IMG/VR virus record: IMGVR_UViG_3300035670_000028
Location: 1-64,000 of that record
Strand: one strand, 5' to 3'
From: a virus
DNA: 64,000 nucleotides
How positions within the stretch are numbered: position 1 is the stretch's first letter; the number at the start of each line of letters is the position of its first letter. This document shows, in pieces, positions 25,042 through 34,740 of the stretch. Below the pieces are notes generated by a model that ran no database searches, had not been told where the DNA came from, and saw only the letters and a list, made by a program, of their open reading frames with translations. Both the position numbers and the translations under genes were made by a program.

Positions 25042-28000
25042 GGGAAATCAGACAGGATATGACGTAGAGGGTGATATTGATGCCCTCTACAACCCAGGCT
25101 TTGCCGACTCAGGAAATGCAGCTCCTCGTGAGCCATCTGCTGTGCCTTACAGTGGACATGATCTACGCGCCCAGTCAAAGGTGACTCTCGGAAACTACCT
25201 GAGTGCTGTGACGAAGGGAAATGCAGGCGTAGCTCGACCAAACTCCTTCTCAGTCCCTGGCGGATCCTCTGACCTCGGCGGCACAGGACAGTCAGTAGAT
25301 CCCAATGCCTCCTCAAACTTGAGTCCAGGCGAGGCCAAGGAGCAGATGAGGTCCGCCGGCACCACGCTGGGAACATTTCTAGATCTCGCAAAGTCTTATA
25401 GTGCCGAGGCAGGCAGTAGGTTTGAGAGCACAAAGGACTCACAGTACTCAAAGAACATCAATCCGTTTGTGGACACGAACATAAAGAAGGTGGGCAGCGC
25501 TGACAGGACGACCTCACTTCAGGATGGACACTCGCTCTTGACAGGAATTAGTGCGCCTGAGGGTGTTCAAGGTGCACCAACAGACCTGGGTGCACCAAGC
25601 ATAGCACCTCCCCCTGATGACGCGCCTGTTGTACAGAGAAAGATATCCGAGGTCCTCAGGAACAATCGATTTAGCGCTGTTGAGAAGGCGTTCGTCCAGA
25701 ACCACACACGCAGTGTTCCAGGAGGTTACTCCATTCAGCGCAAGATGGGCGCATATGATCCAGACGCGCCTGCTGTTGACGAGGAAAGCCTTAAGACCCT
25801 AGGAAAGCTCCTCGTTGTTCGATCCACAGGCCACGCGTCAGGTGTCGCTGATGTCCTGCAGGCGAACGCCAGCCTCACTGACATTGCAAACATTGTTCCA
25901 TTTGTCCCATCACTCTCTCAGCTCACAGGCCTACCAATTATCGACACAGTCAATCTACAGGCGGGAAATGTCCCACTGAAGGATGCTGCCGGCGCTGAAA
26001 TACCTCTTAGAACAGAGTACATAAATCAGGAGAACGCTGAGTTTAGCCCTTTCTCCGGAAAGTCCTATGGAAATTTAAACTCTCAGTTCGAGCCATTTGA
26101 TGGTGTATTTCCCATTGGAACGCTGACGACAACAGTTGGCAACATTTTTGCAATCCTCGCTTTCGCTGTGGTGATTGGGGGAATCCCGCTCATAATTGGA
26201 GCCGCCGCTCCTGACACAATGATGCGCTCAGACTCAAACCCGAAGGCACCCTGGGAAATGGTGAAGGGAAGGTATCTACTTCGAGCCAACGATAGTGCAG
26301 GTAACTTTATTTCGGAAATGTTGGGAATTCCCCTCACAACACACCCGTGGGGAGAGTGCATGTTCGTGGGATTGGCCAATTTTTTGGGATTCGCTGACAG
26401 TGTGTCCGTAGGAAGCAGCGCGTTCGCCGGTATATCTGAAGACTCACTTTTTAAGGCATGTTTCGACCTTGTCACTGCACCAGGATATTACGCTGCAGTG
26501 CTTAGAAATGCTGTTCGAGACATTCAGCAAGTAGTCCAGTCAATCTCAGATCTAGCAGGAAATTTCTCTGGAGGAGACATTCTAGGTGGCATTGTTGGCA
26601 TCTTTAAGATGATAGAGTCCATAACATCCTCCGCGACTTTTAGATTTCTGATGCAGATGGTTTCCCTGGGTGATAGGGTCTTGGAGGAGTCTAAGTCTGC
26701 GTCTGTTGACTCGAGAATCGGTCCCCGCTCAAGGGCAGTGAAGTCCAGAATCGCACAGATTGATGACATTGGAGCTGATGACATAGGCAGAAGAGACGTC
26801 TCTGCGTTAGTGTGGAAGCACTCAGCGACACCGTCTCAGTATATTTTTCCTGATTCATTTAAAACAAGTAAGTTAAGTGCGAGGTCTCTGACTTCTACAC
26901 AATTCTGGAGCCAAGCATTTAAATGGACAGAAGGCTCAAGAAGAATTAGTGCTGATCAAGTAGAAGAAATTGAGAATAGATTGGACGCCGAGTACGTGCC
27001 CTTCTACTTTCATGATATGAGAACGAACGAGGTGATATCATTCCACGCGTTCCTCTCAGATCTCTCGGATGGATTCACAGCATCCTACACTGAGACAGCG
27101 GGGTACGGAAGAGCCGACAGTGTGATGACGTACAACAGCACGAAGAGGAGCATTAGTTTCACCTTCACAGTTGCTGCCACCTCCCCAGAGGATTTGGACG
27201 TGATGTATTGGAACATTAATAAGCTTGTCTCAATGCTCTACCCACAGTACTCGCGGGGCAGAGCCATGCAGGACAACAATCTCAAGTTTATTCAGCCTTT
27301 CTCGCAGATTCCAACTGCCTCCCCAATGATCAGAATTAGAATTGGTGATGTGATTAAAGGCAACTACTCTAAGTTCGGTCTAGCTAGGCTCTTTGGGCTG
27401 GGCCAAAGTTCCAACGTGTTTAATGCCGACAGAGTAAGTCCGGAGTCGAGTTCAGGTGCGAGTTCCAGTGCGGCGCCACCTACTGTTGATGTAGTGGCTC
27501 AAGCAACTGAACAAATACGCATAGAAGAAGACATAAAGTCATATGACGTTGATCTGGGCTTCAGTGTAGGTGATATTGTCATAATTCAGAACGAGAGACA
27601 CTCGTGGCGCGACCGCGACGGCTCCCCGCCCGCGCCAGGCCGAGGAACGATTCCTCAGAATCGAAGAATTATTACGTACTCAAATCCACCGTACGGAACA
27701 ATTGTGGCTGTCTATAACAGCACACCAGGAATTGCAGGAGCTGCAACACTACAACTAGATAATGCCAGGAGTCGTCGAGCTCGTGAAGATGAATCATTCG
27801 ATCGAGCCATTTCACCGCAGTTCACTTATGTCATCAAAATTGATGAGTCGTTAATTCCTGAAAATCGTCGAAGTGTGATCTCTGATAACTATCGACATCA
27901 TGTTGTGCATCACTCTGACATAACAGGATACACAGACGCCTATAGGCAGCAGAGAATTAACGATGAAATAAGTCAGCGTACTGCTAGCACGCCCGAAGCT

Positions 28001-28438
28001 TCAGCAGCAGCTGCTGCTGAATCTAATTCTGCACCTCAAGATCTTTCGAAACTACAGAGCTTCCTAAATTCTAGCAACAATCCAGTCGTGAGAAGCTTTG
28101 AGTCGACTAGGGGACGCGGTCTAGCAGGATTTATCACTGACCTCAAGATGGACTGGGGTGAATCAACCTGGGAGGTTGATCCCGAGATCGGCAGAGCACC
28201 CACCGTCATGAAGCTGTCGGTCTCATTCTCACCGGTGCATGACATACCCATGGGATTGGACAGTGATGGAATGATGCGGTCTGTCGCTTACAATGTAGGA
28301 AGCTTGTCCAGAGAAATAGGCTCTGACCCTTACACAGAGCTTGGTCCAAATGATTCTGCTGCAGAAACTCGAACAAATTCAGCATCAGCATCAACTGCAG
28401 CAACGTCAGAAGAAAGCTCGACCGCTCCAACAAATTAG
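25022..28438 (+). CDS. Large baseplate/tail structural protein
   Basis: 1,138 residues from GTG 25022 (TTG 25031 is possible). The first ~300 residues are polar and low complexity. Residues ~370-395 are strongly hydrophobic (NIFAILAFAVVIGGIPLIIG), unusual for a soluble baseplate protein. The C-terminal half has SYTETAGYGRADSVMTYNSTKR and VMYWNINKLVSMLYPQYS, a pattern seen in myovirus baseplate/tail hub proteins. It also has Ser/Ala-rich linkers and a final beta domain (LKMDWGESTWEVDPEIG, MKLSVSFSPVHDIPMG). It lies between the tape measure and a LysM baseplate gene, which supports a baseplate role. Confidence 0.65.
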   Translation: MEALGNKGNQTGYDVEGDIDALYNPGFADSGNAAPREPSAVPYSGHDLRAQSKVTLGNYLSAVTKGNAGVARPNSFSVPGGSSDLGGTGQSVDPNASSNLSPGEAKEQMRSAGTTLGTFLDLAKSYSAEAGSRFESTKDSQYSKNINPFVDTNIKKVGSADRTTSLQDGHSLLTGISAPEGVQGAPTDLGAPSIAPPPDDAPVVQRKISEVLRNNRFSAVEKAFVQNHTRSVPGGYSIQRKMGAYDPDAPAVDEESLKTLGKLLVVRSTGHASGVADVLQANASLTDIANIVPFVPSLSQLTGLPIIDTVNLQAGNVPLKDAAGAEIPLRTEYINQENAEFSPFSGKSYGNLNSQFEPFDGVFPIGTLTTTVGNIFAILAFAVVIGGIPLIIGAAAPDTMMRSDSNPKAPWEMVKGRYLLRANDSAGNFISEMLGIPLTTHPWGECMFVGLANFLGFADSVSVGSSAFAGISEDSLFKACFDLVTAPGYYAAVLRNAVRDIQQVVQSISDLAGNFSGGDILGGIVGIFKMIESITSSATFRFLMQMVSLGDRVLEESKSASVDSRIGPRSRAVKSRIAQIDDIGADDIGRRDVSALVWKHSATPSQYIFPDSFKTSKLSARSLTSTQFWSQAFKWTEGSRRISADQVEEIENRLDAEYVPFYFHDMRTNEVISFHAFLSDLSDGFTASYTETAGYGRADSVMTYNSTKRSISFTFTVAATSPEDLDVMYWNINKLVSMLYPQYSRGRAMQDNNLKFIQPFSQIPTASPMIRIRIGDVIKGNYSKFGLARLFGLGQSSNVFNADRVSPESSSGASSSAAPPTVDVVAQATEQIRIEEDIKSYDVDLGFSVGDIVIIQNERHSWRDRDGSPPAPGRGTIPQNRRIITYSNPPYGTIVAVYNSTPGIAGAATLQLDNARSRRAREDESFDRAISPQFTYVIKIDESLIPENRRSVISDNYRHHVVHHSDITGYTDAYRQQRINDEISQRTASTPEASAAAAAESNSAPQDLSKLQSFLNSSNNPVVRSFESTRGRGLAGFITDLKMDWGESTWEVDPEIGRAPTVMKLSVSFSPVHDIPMGLDSDGMMRSVAYNVGSLSREIGSDPYTELGPNDSAAETRTNSASASTAATSEESSTAPTN

Positions 28439-28486
28439 AGCTCCCTCTTGTGTGACTAATACGAAATTATTGATTAGGATACTACT

Positions 28487-28780
28487 ATGACTTACGGTAG
28501 ATATGACAACGTCACGAGAATTGCGGGCGGCAAGGTTATAGGAACCACAACTGGTCATGTCGCTGTGAGAAACGCAGCAACATCAGGCAGGCTGTCAACA
28601 AAAGTCTACGTCCTACAGGAGGGAGAGCGCCTGGATATCCTTGCCGGCAGGGAGTACGGTAACGCTCGCTACTGGTGGGTGATCGCGGCAGCGTCAGGAG
28701 TTGGCTGGGGACTCCAGGTGCCTCCTGGCACACGGCTTATAATTCCTACAGATCTCAACCAGGTTCTAGGTATCGTATAA
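28487..28780 (+). CDS. LysM-like baseplate protein (gp53-like)
   Basis: 97 residues. Residues ~43-90 form a LysM-type fold: YVLQEGERLDILAGREYGN, ARYWWVIAAASG, PPGTRLIIP. T4 gp53 is a baseplate wedge protein with the same fold, and many contractile tails carry a small LysM protein linking hub and tube. ATG 28487 has AGGA (28476-28479) at good distance; the same bases also read TAGGAT-N6-ATG, so a leaderless start is possible. It ends TAATG, overlapping the next start by one base. Confidence 0.75.
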   Translation: MTYGRYDNVTRIAGGKVIGTTTGHVAVRNAATSGRLSTKVYVLQEGERLDILAGREYGNARYWWVIAAASGVGWGLQVPPGTRLIIPTDLNQVLGIV

Positions 28781-31700
28781 TGCCAGGATCCAACAGAGGC
28801 ATTCAGCTCGGCGCCATCGGCAAGTACTACGGAATTGTCGATAGGCATGCTTTTGTGAGCATGTTGAACAACACAGGATCTGCGGGAGATGCGCTTAGTC
28901 CTCCTGAGACAACAGACATTTCTAATACGCTGGCTGATCTTCTTCTAAGCGTGAGTGAGGGTGTTCATAAGACACCGAATCTCATAGCAGAAATCAATAG
29001 GATGACAGAGGGTGCGACTGCCGCCTCAGCTGAAGTAAATGAAATAAAGCGCAAGGTTCGAGTGCTTTATGAGCCTACGGGACCGCACATATCTGATGAT
29101 GCAAAGTCTGTTGTAATGACTTCACAGGACAAGATGCCTATTTTTGGCACACTTGTACAAGGACTTCTGAGAGATGACTCTAACAAGTACTCATTTCGAA
29201 AGGTTGCAGGAATAGACGAGTCTGAGCGCATAAATGAGCCCGGGGTAGGATCTGCAGGCAGCTCCACAGCTTCAATAATTCAGGTGTTTGGTAATCACAT
29301 ATCTCCCTCCAACAGGGACGCAGGATCGCTCTCCTTTTTCATGAACGCGATTCCCACCATTGAGATAAGCAGGGCAGTTCCATTCATAGACATTGTTCTC
29401 ATACAGCAGGGACCGCACATAAACACGCAAAATGTTCTTTCTAGCCTCTCAATGGGCCAGTTTCTATTGGGCAATGTGAAGACAGATGGTATGTCAAGTA
29501 TTGAGAGGGCCTACTTGTCAGCGAATGACAGCGAGATAGTGAACGCTAACTCAGTTGATCCCGAATTCTCAGAGACAAGAACCGATGCCACAACCGGTGA
29601 GACGACATCCACACCGGCGCAAATATCCACTGCTGGAATGGAGCTTTTCACAGCGCCTCAGACGCTAGTCAATGCAGATGAGGTGCACCAGGAGATTGAT
29701 GCTGTTGACGCGTCAGATGAAAATGCTATTCGACGCCGTGCCGCACCGGTGATAGACAGATTTCGCCCTCTAATGACGCTCAAGTCAGTTAACTTTACTG
29801 TCGCGCCCTCGGGCGGAATGATGAGCATGAAGACGGGGAAAATAACTCTCACCGTTCACGATAAGTCTCGTCTCGCTGAGGTGGCAGCCTTTGTTCGTCC
29901 TGCTAGGTTTGGCACAACTCACCTGCAGATAGAGTACGGATGGGCACATCCGGACGCGCAGGCGCAGTCATCCAATAGAACGGAGGAGGCTCTGCTGTTT
30001 GGAAGCTTCATTGGGAGCCTCAGGACAAAAGAGAAGTATCAGATCGTCAACTCATCTTTCAACTTTGATGACACGGGTCAAGTTGAGGTCGATCTATCAA
30101 TATCCATGCTCTCGGAGAGAGCTGTTCAGAACGTCAACATTGGAATAACCGAGAACAGTAGTTCTCAGCTCAACAGCCTCCAGCAAACAATTGAGTTAAT
30201 AAGAACTATACGCTCACGCCTTCCTGAGTCAACAATTACCGCCATAACCGGAGATGAGGACGTAATAGGATCACTCACGAGCCCACAGTCAGCTCTGAGC
30301 TTAAGCGCTGAAGCGTTAACAGAGCTGAGAAGAATTATTGACACGACAAACAGATCTTCCACGTCGTCGCCTGATCTCGTGGCGCTCGGCGACGCGCTGG
30401 AGGAAATGATTGGAACCAGAGGTGGCCGCGGCAGAAACGCTACCGCCGCTTCAACGTCTGAGGTGGGTCGTTTGAGAGCGTCCCTGACAGATGAGATAAG
30501 GGATAAAATTGGAAAGCTCACGACAACGCAGGATCCCTTCTTTAGGCCTCTTCGCACCACCACTAAGTCAATAGGCGCCGAGCGCGGAGGCAGCGGAGTT
30601 AGCGCAGAAAATGTCAACAACTACTTCTCTCTAGGTAAAGCTATTGCAACTTTTGTCGCAGGCCCTATTGCCCGAGCAGGAAACTTCAAGGACACGCAGA
30701 TCATCTTCTACAACTTTAACGATAAGGCCTCCTACATGGGAGGCAGGAATATTGCATCATTTCTTATAAACAAGTCAGACTTTCAAAGTCTTCTTGAGGA
30801 AGAGCTCGAGCAGCTTGTCGATATGAACGTGGGGAGCTTCATTGGATTCATTAACACCTATTTCCTGTCTGATCCTGGGGCAATCTCATACGGATTTAAT
30901 GGCCTGTATGAGAGAAATAGAGATGATGAGGACAATTCCACAAGACAGTTAGTCTCACGATATCGAGAAAATGAGCCGGAGCTATTTAATGCGCAGCAGA
31001 CTATTCTTAGAGATGCTTACGGACCTGCGACTGGTGAGGTGGAGTTTAAGATGCCAACTCTCCAGATGGTCATGGAGACAGTTCCTGTCGCCCGCGCCGA
31101 AGGCACTGCGACAGGCGCAGTTGACGCTGGGAGCGACACAATACTCAGGATTCACATTTTTGACTCACAGTCGACGTCACACTCCACACTGCAGAGCTTT
31201 CTTGAGGCCAGGATGGACAATAGGATAGGAGAGCTCAACTCAGCATCACAGGCGCTCGTAAGGAGTCGAGAGCCCGATGCAGATGGAAACGACAGTGAAT
31301 CTTCCTCTTCAGCCGAGAGATCAAACTTTCAAAGGCAGCTTCAGCTTGCAATGAACGAGGGGCTTATTGAAATATGGCCTCCCACTTCAGCTCCTTCTTC
31401 AACAGACCCAGGTGCGGCTAGAATTTCGCCTAACACTGATGCGAGGTATAGGATGCGAGGAGGATTTGGAAATCTCAAGCGCTTCATAATGAGAAACATG
31501 CCGAGCATTAGGCACGGAGAGGCAAGCTCAGGAATACTATCCGCGAAGATCTCATCAATGAGTGACCCTGCGCTCTCTACGGTGAATATGCTCAGGCAGG
31601 CGAGGTCTCCCGACGCTCCCACAGACTCTAGGGAGAGGGGAATTCCTCTCCAGATAGCGCCTGTTGAGTGTCAGCTGGAGACAATTGGGTGCCCCCTGTG

Positions 31701-31959
31701 GAACTATGGGCAGCAGATCTTCATCGACTTTGGCACGGGCACAACGATCGACGCGATATACGCAGTGGGAGGAGTTGAGCACAGCATAGCGCAGGGAGAG
31801 TACAAGACCAGCGTGAAGCTCATGCCGATCAATTCCTACGCGAGGTACATATCAATGTTCGACCAGATTGACGCCGCTGTCAGCACGATAAGGGGAATTG
31901 AGGAGGGCAGCGCAAGGTCCGGCACTGGTGGGTCAGCAGCGGGCACAACCTCGCGCTGA
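28780..31959 (+). CDS. Baseplate hub-like protein
   Basis: 1,059 residues from ATG 28780 (coupled, TAATG). The frame is open upstream inside the LysM gene, but that stretch is not protein-like. Residues ~330-420 carry GKITLTVHDKSRLAEVAAFV and FGTTHLQIEYGWAHPDA, a 'YGW.HP' motif found in tail hub proteins. The C-terminal ~100 residues (VECQLETIGCPLWNYGQQIF, GVEHSIAQGEYKTSVKL) resemble the gp27/gpD hub beta-barrel ending with its 'H.I..G.Y.T...L' pattern. Ser/Thr-rich linkers separate the domains. It closes the baseplate cluster. Confidence 0.65.
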   Translation: MPGSNRGIQLGAIGKYYGIVDRHAFVSMLNNTGSAGDALSPPETTDISNTLADLLLSVSEGVHKTPNLIAEINRMTEGATAASAEVNEIKRKVRVLYEPTGPHISDDAKSVVMTSQDKMPIFGTLVQGLLRDDSNKYSFRKVAGIDESERINEPGVGSAGSSTASIIQVFGNHISPSNRDAGSLSFFMNAIPTIEISRAVPFIDIVLIQQGPHINTQNVLSSLSMGQFLLGNVKTDGMSSIERAYLSANDSEIVNANSVDPEFSETRTDATTGETTSTPAQISTAGMELFTAPQTLVNADEVHQEIDAVDASDENAIRRRAAPVIDRFRPLMTLKSVNFTVAPSGGMMSMKTGKITLTVHDKSRLAEVAAFVRPARFGTTHLQIEYGWAHPDAQAQSSNRTEEALLFGSFIGSLRTKEKYQIVNSSFNFDDTGQVEVDLSISMLSERAVQNVNIGITENSSSQLNSLQQTIELIRTIRSRLPESTITAITGDEDVIGSLTSPQSALSLSAEALTELRRIIDTTNRSSTSSPDLVALGDALEEMIGTRGGRGRNATAASTSEVGRLRASLTDEIRDKIGKLTTTQDPFFRPLRTTTKSIGAERGGSGVSAENVNNYFSLGKAIATFVAGPIARAGNFKDTQIIFYNFNDKASYMGGRNIASFLINKSDFQSLLEEELEQLVDMNVGSFIGFINTYFLSDPGAISYGFNGLYERNRDDEDNSTRQLVSRYRENEPELFNAQQTILRDAYGPATGEVEFKMPTLQMVMETVPVARAEGTATGAVDAGSDTILRIHIFDSQSTSHSTLQSFLEARMDNRIGELNSASQALVRSREPDADGNDSESSSSAERSNFQRQLQLAMNEGLIEIWPPTSAPSSTDPGAARISPNTDARYRMRGGFGNLKRFIMRNMPSIRHGEASSGILSAKISSMSDPALSTVNMLRQARSPDAPTDSRERGIPLQIAPVECQLETIGCPLWNYGQQIFIDFGTGTTIDAIYAVGGVEHSIAQGEYKTSVKLMPINSYARYISMFDQIDAAVSTIRGIEEGSARSGTGGSAAGTTSR

Positions 31960-31989
31960 TCAGTGCTTGTACACTGTGACACTCGAGTG

Positions 31990-31995
31990 TAAATT
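31990..31995 (+). promoter_or_regulatory. TANNNT-N6-ATG element (leaderless-type)
   Basis: TAAATT is followed by six bases and ATG 32002. No SD precedes the polymerase gene. Confidence 0.45.
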
Positions 31996-32001
31996 TAAGA
32001 C

Positions 32002-33207
32002 ATGCGTGTATGCATTGATCGGACAGCGCTCGGGACACCTGCGTCCCTGATCATCAACGACGATGGCACCTTCGAGTGGGGAAACGGTGACTCGTGCGAG
32101 GTGTGCCTCTTCGACAGGGACAGGTGCGACGCCCCGCTCGAGGATCTCGCCCGCATCGCGGGGCTAACCATACATGACCTGAGCGTCGCGCCAGCGCCCC
32201 AGACAAAGGCTTTCGCTTCACTCGGCGTCGAAGCGTCATCTGTGCCGTGGTTCATGGCGATGAGCAAGGAGCAGTTCACGGATCGAATCCGTGTGATATC
32301 CCAGACGATCCAGGATGTCTTTAGGGACACTCTCTTGGGCTCATATGTGAAAACATACGGACAGTGTCGGAAGTTCCTCAGAGGCCTCTCTAGGCCCACC
32401 GTTGATGTCGCTCTACTGCGCCAGCACGTCGCAGAGTGTGACTCAGGCCTGTCAGTCATCAAGTCAATCAAGAGCTTCACGCCAGGGCCCGACGGCCTCG
32501 CTCCGCGCGTGGTGTACGACCAGTTCAGCTCTGCCACAGGACGGCTCACAGTCGAGCAGGGTCCCTCCATTCTCACACTCCCAAAGTCGTGCAGGGACAT
32601 GATCAAGTCCACGACCGGAGGCAGCATCTATGAGGTGGACTTTGTCTCACTGGAGCCCCGCTTCGTGCTGCACGTGATGGGAAAGAAGCCGCCGCGAGAC
32701 ATCTACGAGAGAATTCGGCAGGATGTCTTTGGAGGTGATCTCACACGCAAGATTGTGAAGACTGCGACAATAAGCGCCCTCTACGGCTCCTCAGCAGGCC
32801 TCATATCAGAGCTCACAGGCGCCTCGGTCTCTGCCAGGTCTGTTGTTCGTCGCGTGAAGGAGTACTTTGGCGCCGAGGAGCTTGGAGCGAGGCTCGCGTT
32901 CGAGGTCGAACAAGGAGCTCTGCACAACCACTACGGCAGACCACTAATTGAGATGCGCCGAGGTGAGTCCGAGGCAAAGCTCATCAGCTACTTCGTTCAG
33001 TCCTCCTGTGTGGACACTGCTCTGTTGGGATTTTCCAAGCTGAGTGATTCATTCAAGTCTCTAGGCGCACGTCCTATTTACGTCATACACGATGCTGTGC
33101 TTGTTGATGTTCCTCCGGGTGCTGACAGTGAGTTTCTTGAATTATGTAGTGCAGGCTTGGACTTGAGTGTGGGTCACTTTGATCTCGGCGTCAACAAGGT
33201 CTCCTAG
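32002..33207 (+). CDS. Family A DNA polymerase, exonuclease-less, variant motif C
   Basis: 401 residues: palm and fingers only. Motif A DFVSLEPR (213-220; cf. DYSQIELR), the fingers O-helix as RKIVKTATISALYG (249-262; cf. RRAAKAINFGIIYG), and motif C IHDAV (362-366; cf. VHDEL). The two catalytic Asp (213, 364), Arg249, Lys253 and Tyr261 are present. The Glu after the motif C Asp is Ala, and the Phe of the O-helix is Ile. There is no 3'-5' exonuclease domain; the N-terminal ~130 residues are unrecognised. Proofreading would need another protein. SSB, recombinase, helicase and FEN genes follow, so this is probably the replicative polymerase. Confidence 0.82.
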   Translation: MRVCIDRTALGTPASLIINDDGTFEWGNGDSCEVCLFDRDRCDAPLEDLARIAGLTIHDLSVAPAPQTKAFASLGVEASSVPWFMAMSKEQFTDRIRVISQTIQDVFRDTLLGSYVKTYGQCRKFLRGLSRPTVDVALLRQHVAECDSGLSVIKSIKSFTPGPDGLAPRVVYDQFSSATGRLTVEQGPSILTLPKSCRDMIKSTTGGSIYEVDFVSLEPRFVLHVMGKKPPRDIYERIRQDVFGGDLTRKIVKTATISALYGSSAGLISELTGASVSARSVVRRVKEYFGAEELGARLAFEVEQGALHNHYGRPLIEMRRGESEAKLISYFVQSSCVDTALLGFSKLSDSFKSLGARPIYVIHDAVLVDVPPGADSEFLELCSAGLDLSVGHFDLGVNKVS

Positions 33208-33215
33208 GTGAAATC

Positions 33216-33749
33216 ATGGCAAATGAAGAGTTTATAAGACAGCAGATACGAAGAATACTTCTTGAAGCTAACGCTGAAAGTGATGACAGCGAGTCTCCTC
33301 CTGCGCCTAAATCAAAGGCAGAGCCAGCGCCTCAAAGAGGCCAGGTCCAGAAGGGAAAGGTTGGACGCGGGAGAGTTTCAGGTGGTGTAAAGGAAGCTGA
33401 GGCCCTCGCAAATAGCAATCCCGGTGAGCTCATGAGAAAGCTGAAAATATCAGCGGTGACAGGATCAGACGAGGAGAAAGTCGAAAAGATTATGAAACAG
33501 GCTGTGAGCACGCTTAAGTCCACCAAGGGCCTCGAGCAGGCCTACAGCGGAGTCTCACTCGTCAGAGAGCAAGACACGGGCAGTGTCTACGTCAAAATTA
33601 GCCCAAACAAGTTGTCAGCAAGAAATGCTCTCATCTACATGAAGCATGTTCTAGTTGGCGCTTTCAATGCGGGTGTGCTCTCACTTGACAATGATGTGAT
33701 TCCCACCTATGAGGACGACAAGGCACTTATAAAATTTGCCAGTTCATGA
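33216..33749 (+). CDS. Leader-bearing protein with Pro/Lys-rich linker
   Basis: 177 residues. The N-terminus MANEEFIRQQIRRILLE|AN is a variant of the capsid leader ending in an LLE site. A disordered acidic, then Pro/Lys-rich linker spans ~20-55. The folded C-terminal ~120 residues (AVTGSDEEKVEKIMKQAVSTL, SVYVKISPNKLSARNALIYM) are unrecognised. It lies 8 nt downstream of the polymerase. Packaging is inferred from the leader. Confidence 0.65.
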   Translation: MANEEFIRQQIRRILLEANAESDDSESPPAPKSKAEPAPQRGQVQKGKVGRGRVSGGVKEAEALANSNPGELMRKLKISAVTGSDEEKVEKIMKQAVSTLKSTKGLEQAYSGVSLVREQDTGSVYVKISPNKLSARNALIYMKHVLVGAFNAGVLSLDNDVIPTYEDDKALIKFASS

Positions 33750-33755
33750 TAGTAT
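33750..33755 (+). promoter_or_regulatory. TANNNT-N6-ATG element (leaderless-type)
   Basis: TAGTAT, then six bases and ATG 33762, immediately after the previous stop. No SD is present. Confidence 0.45.
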
Positions 33756-33761
33756 TGTTGC

Positions 33762-34319
33762 ATGGACGCAGAAACTATTGAGATCAACTGGAACAAGTAC
33801 GAGTCTCTCTGCAAGAGATTCAACGATGAAGGCATCAACTCGCTTCTTGAGGCGCTTGGTGAGAGGATGGCAGCATGCCCCTCTGCCATCAAGACAGAGT
33901 ACACTGGCTGCTACCCGGGTGGACTCATCGACACGACGCTGAAGATCACAGCCGCCATGAGGAAGATCAACGACACGCTCGATGACAAGCTGCCTACGTC
34001 CTCCGTTCTAAAAGTGGGCCTCTTGCACGACATCGGCAAGGTGGGTGATGAGAGCGCCGACCACTTCCTTGACCAGGACTCGGACTGGCACCGTGAGAAG
34101 CTGGGCCAGCTCTACAAGTATAATGACGAGCTTCCCAAGATGACGTACGCGCACAGGACGCTACACCTCCTTCAGCACTTTGGTGTGAAGCTCACCCGTG
34201 AGGAGTGGGAGGCAGTTGCCACCTCCGGAGGCTACCACCTCGAGGAGAATCGATTCTACGTGGGGACGAAGAACACCCTGGGTAAGGTTTTGTGCTCCGC
34301 CCGCCTTCTTGTGCTTTGA
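33762..34319 (+). CDS. HD-domain phosphohydrolase
   Basis: 185 residues. SSVLKVGLLHDIGKVGDE gives the HD pair (His89, Asp90) of the metal-dependent HD superfamily. A downstream YAHRTLHLLQHFG helix and EEWEAVATSGGYH segment supply further His residues. HD enzymes hydrolyse nucleotides or cyclic nucleotides; the substrate here cannot be assigned, but the replication cluster makes nucleotide hydrolysis plausible. Similar small HD proteins occur in T4-like marine phages. Confidence 0.75.
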   Translation: MDAETIEINWNKYESLCKRFNDEGINSLLEALGERMAACPSAIKTEYTGCYPGGLIDTTLKITAAMRKINDTLDDKLPTSSVLKVGLLHDIGKVGDESADHFLDQDSDWHREKLGQLYKYNDELPKMTYAHRTLHLLQHFGVKLTREEWEAVATSGGYHLEENRFYVGTKNTLGKVLCSARLLVL

Positions 34320-34326
34320 TCGCTCC

Positions 34327-34333
34327 ATATTTA
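34327..34333 (+). promoter_or_regulatory. ATATTTA element 5 nt before ATG (leaderless-type)
   Basis: ATATTTA, CTAGC, ATG 34339. No SD. Identical spacing to 63051-63063, 58406-58418 and the minus-strand 15286-15274 case. Confidence 0.5.
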
Positions 34334-34338
34334 CTAGC

Positions 34339-34638
34339 ATGAACGAGACGCAGCTTCGGGAAGCCATCAGAGCAATACTTGAGAGCGACGAGGACAAGAA
34401 AAAGTCAAAGAAGAAGAAAAATCTTCTTGTTGAGCCTGACAAGGTGGAGAAGTCCAAGAAGGACGCCGAGGCCAGCCATGAAGTTTCTGCAGGCGGAGTG
34501 CAAGGTGTTGCAGTTCCCCTCGGCGCAGGACCTCACTATCCCGCACCTGACTCTCCTGCTGTGAAGAGAATTAGAAAGCAGATCGACGTTGTCGGTCGTG
34601 CTTTTGGTGGCGCAAAACCCACCAAGAAGAAGAAGTAA
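34339..34638 (+). CDS. Leader-bearing Lys-rich internal head-type protein
   Basis: 99 residues from ATG 34339. The frame is open further upstream within the HD gene, but only this ATG starts the leader (MNETQLREAIRAILE|SD). Downstream there is a highly basic segment (KKKSKKKKN), a short Ala/Gly/Pro-rich region and a KPTKKKK tail. Basicity and leader together resemble internal head proteins that pack with DNA. No enzymatic motif. Confidence 0.65.
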   Translation: MNETQLREAIRAILESDEDKKKSKKKKNLLVEPDKVEKSKKDAEASHEVSAGGVQGVAVPLGAGPHYPAPDSPAVKRIRKQIDVVGRAFGGAKPTKKKK

Positions 34639-34740
34639 CACATTTGAAGATTTGGCGTTTCTTGAACATTTGACAACCGAAGGCTAGTCTTTATTGGCTA
34701 ATGTCAAGAACATTTGATCATTAGAAATTGAGGTAATAAC
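34639..34740 (+). promoter_or_regulatory. AT-rich leader of the SSB gene, possible autoregulatory operator
   Basis: A 102-nt AT-rich gap. GAACATTTGA occurs twice (34664-34673 and 34708-34717), and a related ACATTTGAA lies at 34640. TTGACA (34670-34675) with TATTGG 16 nt later could be a host-type promoter. T4 gp32 represses its own mRNA by binding an A/U-rich unstructured leader, and this sequence could serve the same purpose. Confidence 0.4.
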
